A DNA stretch of 64,000 nt from the NCBI GenBank assembly GCA_900066355.1, contig FMEL01000002.1, positions 124,001-188,000 on the forward strand. The letters run 5' to 3'. The translations under genes were made by a program, and so were the position numbers. This document shows positions 16,341 to 24,451 of this stretch, piece after piece. The first letter of the stretch is position 1, and each line of letters begins with the position of its first letter. Below the pieces are notes generated by a model, which was given only the letters and a program-made list of their open reading frames with translations, searched no databases and was not told where the DNA came from. Source of the DNA: an uncultured Ruminococcus sp. (GTDB lineage Bacteria > Bacillota > Clostridia > Lachnospirales > Lachnospiraceae).

Positions 16341-17345
16341 CTAATCCTGCGCGGGTTTTTCAAACCCAAGATGCTCATAAGCCAGTGCCGATGCAGTACG
16401 GCCACGCGGCGTACGGTTCAGAAATCCATTCTGCAAAAGATATGGTTCATACACATCTTCCAGAGTTCCGGCATCTTCGCCGATGGCGGCGGCCAGTGTC
16501 TCGAGACCGACCGGCCCCCCTTGAAAATTGACGATCAGAGTCTGCAGAATGCGGCGGTCAATCTTGTCGAGACCGTATTGATCTACCTCCAGAAGATCGA
16601 GTGCAAATACAGCTACTTCGTAAGTGATCCGTCCGTCATATTTTACCTGTGCGAAATCACGCACTCTCTTGAGAAGGCGGTTTGCAAGACGAGGGGTACC
16701 TCTGGAGCGCTTGGCGATTTCAGCAGCTCCCCGTGTATCAATTTCCACTCCGAGAACTTCGGCAGAACGAAGAATAATGGTCTGCAGTTCTTTTTGATCA
16801 TAAAATTCCAGATGATGCATAACTCCGAAACGGTCACGCAAAGGTGCGGATAACAGACCGGCTCTGGTCGTAGCACCGACCAGTGTAAATTTCGGAAGGT
16901 CAAGACGGATGGATCTTGCTGAAGCCCCCTTACCGATCATAATATCAATTGCAAAATCTTCCATAGCAGGATAAAGCACTTCTTCTACCTGACGGTTCAG
17001 ACGATGAATTTCGTCAACAAATAAAATATCGCCTTCCTGAAGATTGTTCAGAATGGCAGCCATTTCACCGGGCTTTTCGATTGCAGGACCGGAAGTAACT
17101 TTCATGTGTGTGCCCATCTCATTGGCAATGATGCCGGATAAGGTGGTTTTACCAAGTCCGGGAGGTCCATAAAACAGTACATGATCCAGCGCATCGTGAC
17201 GTTGTTTTGCTGCTTCTATATAAATTTTAAGTGTTTTTTTGGTTTTTTCCTGACCGATGTATTCGTCCAGTGTCTGGGGACGGAGATTACCTTCTAGGGG
17301 AAGATCTTCTTCAATCGCATCGGTGGTGATCATTCTTTTATCCAT
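16341..17345 (-). CDS. ruvB: Holliday junction branch migration DNA helicase RuvB
   Basis: RuvB is the AAA+ motor that drives branch migration of Holliday junctions with RuvA. The 334-residue length is normal. It shows Walker A GPPGLGKT, Walker B VDEIHRLNR, sensor GATTRAGLLSAPLRDRFG, the arginine-finger region RGTPRLANRLLKRVRD, and the C-terminal winged helix ending GRTASALAYEHLG. It starts 18 bases after ruvA, forming the usual ruvAB pair. No ruvC is present in the window. Confidence 0.98.
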   Translation of the reverse strand: MDKRMITTDAIEEDLPLEGNLRPQTLDEYIGQEKTKKTLKIYIEAAKQRHDALDHVLFYGPPGLGKTTLSGIIANEMGTHMKVTSGPAIEKPGEMAAILNNLQEGDILFVDEIHRLNRQVEEVLYPAMEDFAIDIMIGKGASARSIRLDLPKFTLVGATTRAGLLSAPLRDRFGVMHHLEFYDQKELQTIILRSAEVLGVEIDTRGAAEIAKRSRGTPRLANRLLKRVRDFAQVKYDGRITYEVAVFALDLLEVDQYGLDKIDRRILQTLIVNFQGGPVGLETLAAAIGEDAGTLEDVYEPYLLQNGFLNRTPRGRTASALAYEHLGFEKPAQD

Positions 17346-17363
17346 TGCTAATCTTTACTCCAA

Positions 17364-17975
17364 TCAGAAGAGTTTCAGGGCGGCTTTCAATAGTCCTTCT
17401 ACGTCGTCCGGTGAAACATCGTTGACTTTACGGACGGCCTTCATAGCTTCTGTACTGCTGTAGCCGAGAGCAACCAGAGCTTCTACTGCTTCTTGTCTGC
17501 CATCATGAAGAACAGAACTGGAAATGTCAGCAGCTTCCTGTTCGTGGGCAAGCTTTTTCTCGAAAGCATCTTCAAGTTTCAGCTTGTCTTTCAGTTCCAG
17601 AATCAGTTTCTGGGCGGTTTTCTTACCAATGCCAGGTGCCCGGGAAATCGTCTTGATGTCATCGGAAAGGACTGCAAAACGAAGTTCATCTGCAGTGAGC
17701 CCGGCAAGTACTCCGAGAGCTGCCTTAGGGCCGATACCGTTGACGTTCAGAAGCAGCCGGAACATTTCCAGATCATCTCTGGAAAGAAAACCATATAACT
17801 GCATGGCATCTTCTCTTACATGAAAATATGTATGAATCTTAACTTTCCCCTCTGAACGTGATGCCTGTTCGATAGATGAACCTGTCATAAAAATCTCATA
17901 TCCGATTCCACCGGCTTCCAGAATAACAGAATTTTCGGTGGTATCGGCTACAAGACCGCGAATAAATGAAATCAT
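17364..17975 (-). CDS. ruvA: Holliday junction branch migration complex subunit RuvA
   Basis: RuvA binds the four-way junction and loads RuvB. The 203-residue protein starts MISFIRGLVADTTENS, has the OB fold, the helix-hairpin-helix segment LLNVNGIGPKAALGVLAGL and RAPGIGKKTAQKLILELKD, and the C-terminal domain III (EAVEALVALGYSSTEAMKAV) that contacts RuvB. I chose ATG at 17975, which has AGGAGA six bases upstream; the open frame continues 50 codons further with no homology. Confidence 0.96.
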   Translation of the reverse strand: MISFIRGLVADTTENSVILEAGGIGYEIFMTGSSIEQASRSEGKVKIHTYFHVREDAMQLYGFLSRDDLEMFRLLLNVNGIGPKAALGVLAGLTADELRFAVLSDDIKTISRAPGIGKKTAQKLILELKDKLKLEDAFEKKLAHEQEAADISSSVLHDGRQEAVEALVALGYSSTEAMKAVRKVNDVSPDDVEGLLKAALKLF

Positions 17976-18087
17976 GCTGTCTCTCCTGTGATTTATAGAA
18001 TCCGTAAAACTTACTCTCCCAATGATAACATAGGAATCTGTAAAAAGCAAACATCTATTCGAATAAATCAGCGGACACTCCGGCATG

Positions 18088-18122
18088 CAAAAATCCGGCG
18101 AAGGAAAATTCCTCCGCCGGAT
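18088..18122 (-). terminator. Terminator of the rnf operon
   Basis: ATCCGGCGGAGGAA and its near complement form a GC-rich hairpin (18093-18122), followed on the minus strand by TTTTTGC. It lies 15 bases after the rnfB stop and separates the rnf operon from ruvAB. Confidence 0.82.
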
Positions 18123-18136
18123 CATTCAGGCTGTAC

Positions 18137-18928
18137 TTAAAGAATAACGTGTCTCGGGCATGCTTCTTTACATGCACCACAGTTTGTACATTTGTCATAA
18201 TCAATATGTGCACAGAAGTCTGTAACAGTGATCGCACCGTTTGGACAGGTCTTCTCGCATTTCTTGCATCCGATACATCCGATCTCACAGGCTGTTGTTA
18301 CTGCTTTGCCCTTTGCAGTAGAACTGCATCCTACGAATGTCTGCTGTTCGTATGGTGCAAGTTCAATCAGGTGATGCGGACATTTGGCGATACATTTGCC
18401 GCAGGCCTTACATGCTTCGCGGTCAACGACTGCAACACCGTTTACGATATGAATCGCATCAAACGGACAGGCTTTTACACAGCTTCCGAATCCCATACAG
18501 CCGTAATTGCAGGCTTTGGATCCGCCGCCCGGGATAAAGGCCATCATTTCACAGTCTTCTACACCGGTATAAGTGTAATTGTCGTTTGTCTTTTCGCAGG
18601 TACCGGTACATTTTACAAATGCAGCCATGCGGGTGGATTCTACAACTTCCTGTCCCATGATTCCTGCGATCACTTTGCCGACTGCTTCTCCGCCTACCGG
18701 ACAGGCATTGACAGGTGCTTCGCCTTTTGCAATCGCTGCTGCCAGACCGTCGCAACCGGGATATCCGCAGCCACCGCAATTGTTTCCCGGAAGGGCTTCA
18801 CGAACGGCAACTTCACGTTCATCTGTTTCAACAGCAAATTTCTTGCCGGCAACGCTCAGGAAAATACCGATAAAGAGGCCGACGGCTGCAACAACTACGG
18901 TTGCGGTAATAATTGCTCCAATATTCAT
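18137..18928 (-). CDS. rnfB: Rnf electron transport complex subunit B (multi-[4Fe-4S])
   Basis: RnfB is the iron-sulphur entry point that takes electrons from reduced ferredoxin. The 263-residue protein has an N-terminal membrane segment (about 5-27), the Rnf-type cluster C51-C54-C59-C76 (NNCGGCGYPGCDG), and then four ferredoxin-like CxxC-type blocks: about residues 140-154, 173-183, 214-228 and 247-257. Proteobacterial RnfB/RsxB has only two ferredoxin blocks after the N-terminal cluster; clostridial versions carry more. It is the last gene of the operon, 12 bases after rnfA. Confidence 0.95.
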   Translation of the reverse strand: MNIGAIITATVVVAAVGLFIGIFLSVAGKKFAVETDEREVAVREALPGNNCGGCGYPGCDGLAAAIAKGEAPVNACPVGGEAVGKVIAGIMGQEVVESTRMAAFVKCTGTCEKTNDNYTYTGVEDCEMMAFIPGGGSKACNYGCMGFGSCVKACPFDAIHIVNGVAVVDREACKACGKCIAKCPHHLIELAPYEQQTFVGCSSTAKGKAVTTACEIGCIGCKKCEKTCPNGAITVTDFCAHIDYDKCTNCGACKEACPRHVIL

Positions 18929-18940
18929 AACGACGCCTCC

Positions 18941-19516
18941 TTAAATTAATCCTGAAAATCCGAAGAATGCAATCGCCATCAGACCTGCTGTAAGAAGTAC
19001 AGTAGGGAATCCTTTGAAAGCTTCCGGAATATCATTATATTGAATTTTTTCACGGATACCGGCCATCAGTGTGATTGAAATCGTAAAACCTACTGCTGTG
19101 GCAAATCCGTTGATGGTACCTTGAAGAATGTTGTATTCGTCCTGTACGTTTGTAAGTGCAACACCAAGAACTGCACAGTTTGTTGTGATCAGAGGAAGAT
19201 ATACACCAAGTGCCTGATAAAGAGACGGAACACATTTTTTGAGGAACATCTCTACAAACTGAACCAGTGCGGCAATGATCAGGATAAATACGATTGTCTG
19301 CAAATACTCCATGCCTGAAGGAACAAGGATGAATTTGTAGATCAGTCCGGTAACGAAGGAAGACAATGTAATAACGAATACAAGGGCTCCACCCATTCCG
19401 ACTGCTGTCTCGGTCTTTTTGGAAACACCAAAGAAAGGACAGAGACCAAGGAACTGACTCAGTACTACGTTATGGACAATGGCAGAGCTGACAAGGATAA
19501 TCAATAATTCTTTCAT
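18941..19516 (-). CDS. rnfA: Rnf electron transport complex subunit A
   Basis: RnfA is an integral membrane subunit with six predicted helices that forms part of the ion path together with RnfE. The 191-residue length is standard. Recognisable blocks are VVLSQFLGLCPFFGVSKK (with the conserved Cys that co-ordinates an intramembrane cluster in Rnf/NQR), LPLITTNCAVLGVAL (second conserved Cys), and the C-terminal GLMAIAFFGFSGLI. Its ATG overlaps the rnfE stop by four bases. Confidence 0.96.
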   Translation of the reverse strand: MKELLIILVSSAIVHNVVLSQFLGLCPFFGVSKKTETAVGMGGALVFVITLSSFVTGLIYKFILVPSGMEYLQTIVFILIIAALVQFVEMFLKKCVPSLYQALGVYLPLITTNCAVLGVALTNVQDEYNILQGTINGFATAVGFTISITLMAGIREKIQYNDIPEAFKGFPTVLLTAGLMAIAFFGFSGLI

Positions 19517-20223
19517 GCCTGTTTGCCTCCTTTACACATGGTATTGTTGCAGGAATCACAGCCTGAACAGCAGCCACATCCTTCACTTGGATCAATTCCA
19601 CGTTTTGCTGCGCCGACTTTGAATTTGTTCTGAAGTGCGGCAAGCATGGCAAGAACGAAGAATGCACCAGGGGCAAGGATAAAGATTGTGATTGGTTCAT
19701 ATCCCATTTTGCCGTCAGCAGCAAGCGGAAGGATCTGCTGTCCGAAGAGCTGGCCTGCGCCGAGAAGTTCACGGACTGCACCGATACAGGTGATACTTAA
19801 GGTGAATCCGAGGCCCATTCCGATACCATCAAAGAGGGATGGAATGGGCGGATTTTTGGAAGCATATGCTTCGGCACGGCCAAGGATGATACAGTTTACT
19901 ACGATCAGCGGGATGTAAATACCGAGTGCGGAATAAAGACTCGGGATAAAGCCCTGCAGGAGCATCTGTACGATGGTGACGAAAGATGCTACGACAACGA
20001 TAAATGCAGGCATACGTACGCCGTCCGGAATGAATTTTCTCAGAAGAGAAATCATCAGATTGGACATTGCCAGAACTACCGTAGTGGTAAGACCCATTCC
20101 GATACCGTTGATTGCAGATGTTGTAACAGCCAGTGTAGGACACATGCCCAGTACCAGCACGAAAGTAGGATTTTCTTTAATAATACCGTTTACAAGACGT
20201 TCGGCAGGTGTGTTTGCTTTCAT
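19513..20223 (-). CDS. rnfE: Rnf electron transport complex subunit E with Cys-rich tail
   Basis: RnfE is the second NqrD/RnfA-type membrane subunit. It has six predicted helices, with GMCPTLAVTTSAINGIGMG and LIVVNCIILGRAEAYASKN carrying the conserved Cys residues. It is 236 residues, longer than the roughly 200 of typical RnfE, because of a C-terminal extension (from about residue 205). The extension contains six cysteines at 216, 218, 219, 222, 225 and 230 (GCGCCSGCDSCNNTMC). The start overlaps the rnfG stop by four bases. The tail is unusual and discussed in the findings. Confidence 0.94.
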   Translation of the reverse strand: MKANTPAERLVNGIIKENPTFVLVLGMCPTLAVTTSAINGIGMGLTTTVVLAMSNLMISLLRKFIPDGVRMPAFIVVVASFVTIVQMLLQGFIPSLYSALGIYIPLIVVNCIILGRAEAYASKNPPIPSLFDGIGMGLGFTLSITCIGAVRELLGAGQLFGQQILPLAADGKMGYEPITIFILAPGAFFVLAMLAALQNKFKVGAAKRGIDPSEGCGCCSGCDSCNNTMCKGGKQA

Positions 20224-20840
20224 GACTCTGCTCCTCCTTCCACATACCGAAATGCACAGAGACCGGCATTCACACCGTTTGTCATGGCATTTGTTGTAAT
20301 GGTTGCGCCACTGATGGCATCAATCTCGTCATCAGAAGAAGCGCCTGTTTTTGTGTAGGTGAATTTTTCTACGTTTTTGTCTTTAAACTGATTTTTGAAA
20401 TCGTCTGTAGTGGCTTTCATACCAAGACCGGCGGTTTCACTGATGGATAAGATGGAAATACCATTCAGTGTTCCATCGTTCTGAACACCCATTGCAAACT
20501 GAATGTCTCCGCCGTAACCTTCAGAATCAGTAATTGTAAATGCATATCCAAGAGTTTCACCGGAAGCATCTTCTGCTACCATGATCTCATCAATCGTCTG
20601 AGCAGAGAATCCGTTGTCATTAAGATATCCAACAAGATCTTCTGCCTGACCTTTGTCATCAAGAGAATATTCGCTGAAGCCGGCAGCATTTTCGAAAACA
20701 GTTTTGTAAGCTTCCTCTTTGGATTTTTCGGCCTGAGCCGCAATCGGTCCGGCTGTGATATCCTGTACAACACCGAGGGCAAGACCAGCTACCAGAGTAA
20801 TCACTGTAATGGAAATGGTGTTTTTTAAGATTGTATTCAT
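20220..20840 (-). CDS. rnfG: Rnf electron transport complex subunit G (FMN-binding)
   Basis: RnfG carries a covalently bound FMN on the outer face of the membrane. The 206-residue protein has one N-terminal membrane helix (about 8-28), then an extracytoplasmic FMN-binding domain. The flavinylation motif SGATIT at residues 177-182 supplies the phosphoester-linked Thr. ETAGLGMKATTDDFKNQFK is the conserved domain core. It overlaps both neighbours by four bases, implying tight coupling. Confidence 0.95.
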   Translation of the reverse strand: MNTILKNTISITVITLVAGLALGVVQDITAGPIAAQAEKSKEEAYKTVFENAAGFSEYSLDDKGQAEDLVGYLNDNGFSAQTIDEIMVAEDASGETLGYAFTITDSEGYGGDIQFAMGVQNDGTLNGISILSISETAGLGMKATTDDFKNQFKDKNVEKFTYTKTGASSDDEIDAISGATITTNAMTNGVNAGLCAFRYVEGGAES

Positions 20841-21817
20841 GCTTTTTTACCTCCTTTTCCAAAGGCAGCAGGTTTTGTTGCTTTTTCAATGATCGGAACC
20901 AGAAGGTTGCAGAAAATGATCGCATAGGAAACACCTTCTGCGGAACCGCCGAAGAGACGGAAAACAGCAGTCACAATACCAAGGCAGCAGCCATATACAA
21001 GCTGACCTTTTGGGGTGATCGGTGTGGTGACATAATCAGTTGCCATGAACCATGCACCGAGCATCAGACCGCCTCCGAAAAGATGGCTGAGCAGGTAATT
21101 TCCATCGAATCCCATTCCGGAACCAAGCATGTAAAGGATTACAAATACGGTAAAACTTCCGATGTATGTAAGTGGTACTTTAAAATCGATCACTTTAAAA
21201 GCAAGAAGGATCACTGCACCGATCAGAATCGCGATTGCAGAAGTTTCACCAATTGTTCCGTGAATATTACCGATAAACAGATTTTTGACAGGAATAGAAT
21301 CTGCTGTAAATCCGCTGTTTTTTAGTTCGGCAAGTGCAGTTGCACCTGTAACGGTATCGATACAGTGGTATCCGTTGAGCTTGTCCACTGCGAAATTGGT
21401 CATTTTACCTGCAAAAGAAATCATCAGGAAACATCTTGCAGCAAGTGCCGGGTTCATAAAGTTCTGACCGAGACCGCCGAAAAGCTGTTTTACTACGATG
21501 ATTGCAAAGGCACTGCCAAGTACCGGCATCCACAGAGGAATCTGCGGCGGCATGTTGAGCGCAAGCAGAAGGCCTGTTACTACTGCACTGAAATCGTTGA
21601 TGGTGTTCTTTTTATGCATCAGACGGTTATACAGCCACTCAAAAAAAACACTGGATGCAACCGTCACAAGTACAACAAGAAGTGCACGGAAGCCGAAGTT
21701 CCAGATACCAAACAGTGTGGTTGGAAGCAGCGCGATCACAACGAGCTGCATGATTCGGCTGGTTGTCATTTTGTCCCTGACATGGGGATTAGATGATACG
21801 TTATACATTTGTTCCAT
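20837..21817 (-). CDS. rnfD: Rnf electron transport complex subunit D (FMN-binding)
   Basis: RnfD is the large membrane subunit with a covalent FMN. The 326-residue protein starts VSSNPHVRDKMTTSRIM, a typical N-terminus, and has about nine membrane segments. The FMN-attachment motif is DTVTGATALAEL (about residue 155-166). GGGLMLGAWFMATDYVTTPI and RLFGGSAEGVSYAIIFCNLL are family blocks. It lies 14 bases after rnfC. Confidence 0.96.
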   Translation of the reverse strand: MEQMYNVSSNPHVRDKMTTSRIMQLVVIALLPTTLFGIWNFGFRALLVVLVTVASSVFFEWLYNRLMHKKNTINDFSAVVTGLLLALNMPPQIPLWMPVLGSAFAIIVVKQLFGGLGQNFMNPALAARCFLMISFAGKMTNFAVDKLNGYHCIDTVTGATALAELKNSGFTADSIPVKNLFIGNIHGTIGETSAIAILIGAVILLAFKVIDFKVPLTYIGSFTVFVILYMLGSGMGFDGNYLLSHLFGGGLMLGAWFMATDYVTTPITPKGQLVYGCCLGIVTAVFRLFGGSAEGVSYAIIFCNLLVPIIEKATKPAAFGKGGKKA

Positions 21818-21831
21818 TTCTTTTCCTCCCC

Positions 21832-23154
21832 TTATTTCTTCCTGCGGCTGGCAAGAACCATTTTACGCATGGATTTGATGCTCTGGGTCAGCGGCCTCTT
21901 TGCCGGACAGATATAACTGCAACAGCCGCATTCGCAGCATTCCATACCATCCATTGCTTCAAAACCTGCCATATCACCACGCTCTGCCAGTTTGGCAAGA
22001 CGGGCAGGAAGAACGTGGCCGGGACAGACACTTACACAGCGTCCGCAGTTGATGCAGGCTGTCTGGATTTCCTGTGCTTCGGATACAGCATCATGTTCAA
22101 GGAACAGGAATGCAGAAGTTGTTTTTGTACATGGTACATGAAGGTCATATAAAGCAAATCCCATCATAGGACCACCGGAAATTGCTTTGGCAATTTTGGC
22201 TTTCAGTCCGCCGGCAGCATCTACCAATTCGGACATATCGGTACCGGAAAGAACGAGAAGGTTCTTTGGCTCTTTGATGCCATCACCGGACATAGTAACA
22301 ACACGGCTGTTGACCGGTCTTCCGAGAATAACGGCCTTGTATACGGAGATTACGGTTTCAACATTGTCTACTACGCATCCTACATCTGCAGGAAGCATGC
22401 TGGAGTTGATCTCACGTCCTGTTGCTGCATAGATCAGGGTACGCTCACCACCCTGTGGGTATTTGGTCATGACTTCTTTTACTTCGATACGGTCGATGTC
22501 TTTGACCAGTTCTTTCATTTTGGCTATACAGTCCGGTTTGTTGTCTTCGATACAGATATAACCTTTTGCGGAATCAAAAAGAGTCAGGATAACCTGAAGT
22601 CCTTTTACGACTTTTTCCGGTTCTTCGATCATACGGCGATAGTCGCTGGTGATATACGGTTCACACTCCGCTCCGTTTACAAGGATATATTCGATTCTGG
22701 AAGGATCCTTTGGTGCAAGTTTAACGTGCGTCGGGAAGCCGGCACCGCCCATACCTACTACACCGCCTTCTTTGATACGGTTCAGAATTTCTTCTTTTGT
22801 CAGATCTTCCAGACGGGACTCCTGGTATTCGACTTCCTGATATTGCTGGTCGTTTTCGATCACGATACAGTCGACCATGGATCCGGTAGCATTCAGATGT
22901 TTCTCGATGCCTTTTACGGTACCGGATACAGATGCATGCAGCGGCACGGAAACAAATCCGCCTGCATCGGCAATTTTCTGTCCGGCAAGAACTGTGTCAC
23001 CCTTTTGTACACATGGAACAGATGGAGCACCAATGTGCTGAGAAAGTGGATAGACCAGATCACCCTTTGGGAGATACTTCTCAATCGGATGGTCTTTGGA
23101 TAGTTCCTTACCTTCGTAAGGATGGATTCCGCCCCTAAAGGTCAGTTTTCCCAT
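21832..23154 (-). CDS. rnfC: Rnf electron transport complex subunit C (NADH-binding)
   Basis: RnfC is the peripheral subunit that binds NAD(H) through FMN and passes electrons through two [4Fe-4S] clusters. The 440-residue protein has the N-terminal GGIHPYEGKELSKDHPIE segment, the nucleotide-binding VGMGGAGFPTHVKL and NGAECEPYITSDYRRM loops, and two Cys blocks near the C-terminus (CINCGRCVSVCP and CCECGCCSYICP). It opens the rnfCDGEAB operon, the order found in Acetobacterium. A short hairpin (TATAAGC/GCTTATA, 23174-23196) lies just before its ribosome binding site. Confidence 0.97.
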   Translation of the reverse strand: MGKLTFRGGIHPYEGKELSKDHPIEKYLPKGDLVYPLSQHIGAPSVPCVQKGDTVLAGQKIADAGGFVSVPLHASVSGTVKGIEKHLNATGSMVDCIVIENDQQYQEVEYQESRLEDLTKEEILNRIKEGGVVGMGGAGFPTHVKLAPKDPSRIEYILVNGAECEPYITSDYRRMIEEPEKVVKGLQVILTLFDSAKGYICIEDNKPDCIAKMKELVKDIDRIEVKEVMTKYPQGGERTLIYAATGREINSSMLPADVGCVVDNVETVISVYKAVILGRPVNSRVVTMSGDGIKEPKNLLVLSGTDMSELVDAAGGLKAKIAKAISGGPMMGFALYDLHVPCTKTTSAFLFLEHDAVSEAQEIQTACINCGRCVSVCPGHVLPARLAKLAERGDMAGFEAMDGMECCECGCCSYICPAKRPLTQSIKSMRKMVLASRRKK

Positions 23155-23311
23155 ATATTTTTCCTCCTTATTTTATAAGCATCAGTTCTGCTTATACTCT
23201 TTTCTTTTTCATGTACGGCCACTGTCAGTTTTGTTCATATTAACAGTAACTCTAAATATACTATACATCTTTTTGGAGAAAAATTCACTATCAAATTTTC
23301 AAAATATTGTG

Positions 23312-23317
23312 TATAAT
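23312..23317 (+). promoter_or_regulatory. Probable -10 box before the YprB-like gene
   Basis: A TATAAT lies 31 bases before the start codon. I find no good -35 hexamer at 16-18 bases (the best is TATCAA), so only the -10 element is proposed. Confidence 0.4.
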
Positions 23318-23347
23318 TAAATACAATCATGAAAGGGATAAAAGACT

Positions 23348-24370
23348 ATGATTGTTAAAAAAATACCTATTTTACAAGGGTTTCCGGCACCTGACACCGT
23401 TAATTATTTGTCGAATGTCAAAAATAAATTATCAGAAAATAGTGCAATTTTTTATGATATTGAGACAACTGGATTGTCAAGATATACTGCTTCTGTCTAT
23501 CTGATCGGAGCGGTGCGTTATGAGAAAAATCAGTGGATACTTTACCAGTGGATGACTGAAAATGCAGAGGAAGAAGCTTCTGTTTTACAGGAATTTTCTG
23601 TATTTCTGGAAAATGCGGGGTATACGATACAGTATAATGGAAATCGTTTTGACCAGCCTTTTCTGGAAGAACGTTATCGGAAATACAAAATGGACTCTCC
23701 ATTTGCAGAAAAAACATCTGTAGATCTCTATCAGTTGTTAAAACCATGTCAGAGTTTACTCAAACTGACCAGAATGAAACAGCCGGATCTGGAAAAACTT
23801 GTGGGAATTCATAACAGAAAATACGTAGATGGAGGCCAATGTATCCGCCTTTACAGGAATTTTGTAAAAAAACAGCTGCCGGAAATTGGATCGGAGGTTA
23901 TGGGACATAATGAAGAAGATTTGCTGGGCCTTGGAAAAATCTTTCCGCTGCTCTCTTTACGGAAGCTTTATGATGGAGAATATTGTCCAAAGCAGTGTGA
24001 AGTGATCAATCAGGAATTGAAAATGACGCTGGAGCTTCCGGTAGCGGTTCCGATAAATGTTTCTTGTGGAAATACTTCCTTTTATCTGACTGTGTCTGGT
24101 CAGGAAGCAAAGATTCTTGTACATCTGAATGAAGGAAAACTGCGTCAGTATTATCGGAATTATAAAGATTATGAATATATTTCGGGCGAAGATACGGCAA
24201 TGCCAAAATCCATCAGTAAATATATGGATAAAAGTCTTCGCGTTGCAGCAACACCGCAGACCTGCTATACCTGGTTCCGATGTGACGAAAGTTTTGTAAA
24301 TGATCCTGTAAAACAAATGCAGTATCTGACACATACGCTTTCATTTTTTCTTGATAATTTGAATAAATAA
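23348..24370 (+). CDS. Ribonuclease H-like 3'-5' exonuclease domain protein (YprB-like)
   Basis: A 340-residue protein of the YprB type, with a DEDD-family RNase H-like fold. The exonuclease motif I is FYDIETTGLS (about residues 35-44), motif II is IQYNGNRFDQPFLEERY, and motif III is MGHNEEDLLGL. Metal-dependent nuclease activity on a single-stranded nucleic acid is expected from the acidic residues but the substrate is unknown. The C-terminal 130 residues are not recognised. The gene stands alone on the plus strand, facing the rpsA operon. Confidence 0.85.
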   Translation: MIVKKIPILQGFPAPDTVNYLSNVKNKLSENSAIFYDIETTGLSRYTASVYLIGAVRYEKNQWILYQWMTENAEEEASVLQEFSVFLENAGYTIQYNGNRFDQPFLEERYRKYKMDSPFAEKTSVDLYQLLKPCQSLLKLTRMKQPDLEKLVGIHNRKYVDGGQCIRLYRNFVKKQLPEIGSEVMGHNEEDLLGLGKIFPLLSLRKLYDGEYCPKQCEVINQELKMTLELPVAVPINVSCGNTSFYLTVSGQEAKILVHLNEGKLRQYYRNYKDYEYISGEDTAMPKSISKYMDKSLRVAATPQTCYTWFRCDESFVNDPVKQMQYLTHTLSFFLDNLNK

Positions 24371-24411
24371 TCAGTGGATGCGCCACCGGTGTTTCCTTAA
24401 TATGCAATGTA

Positions 24412-24439
24412 AAAGCCCCGACGATTTCGCCGGGGCTTT
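24412..24439 (-). terminator. Terminator of the rpsA operon
   Basis: AAAGCCCCG and CGGGGCTTT form a perfect nine-base stem; on the minus strand TTTTA follows. It lies between two convergent genes and may also stop the plus-strand transcript. Confidence 0.8.
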
Positions 24440-24451
24440 AAAAGTCTGAAA

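Noticed and set aside
17976..18125. N-terminal extension of RuvA
   Set aside because: The added 50 codons have no RuvA likeness and run into the rnf terminator; AGGAGA before 17975 sets the start.
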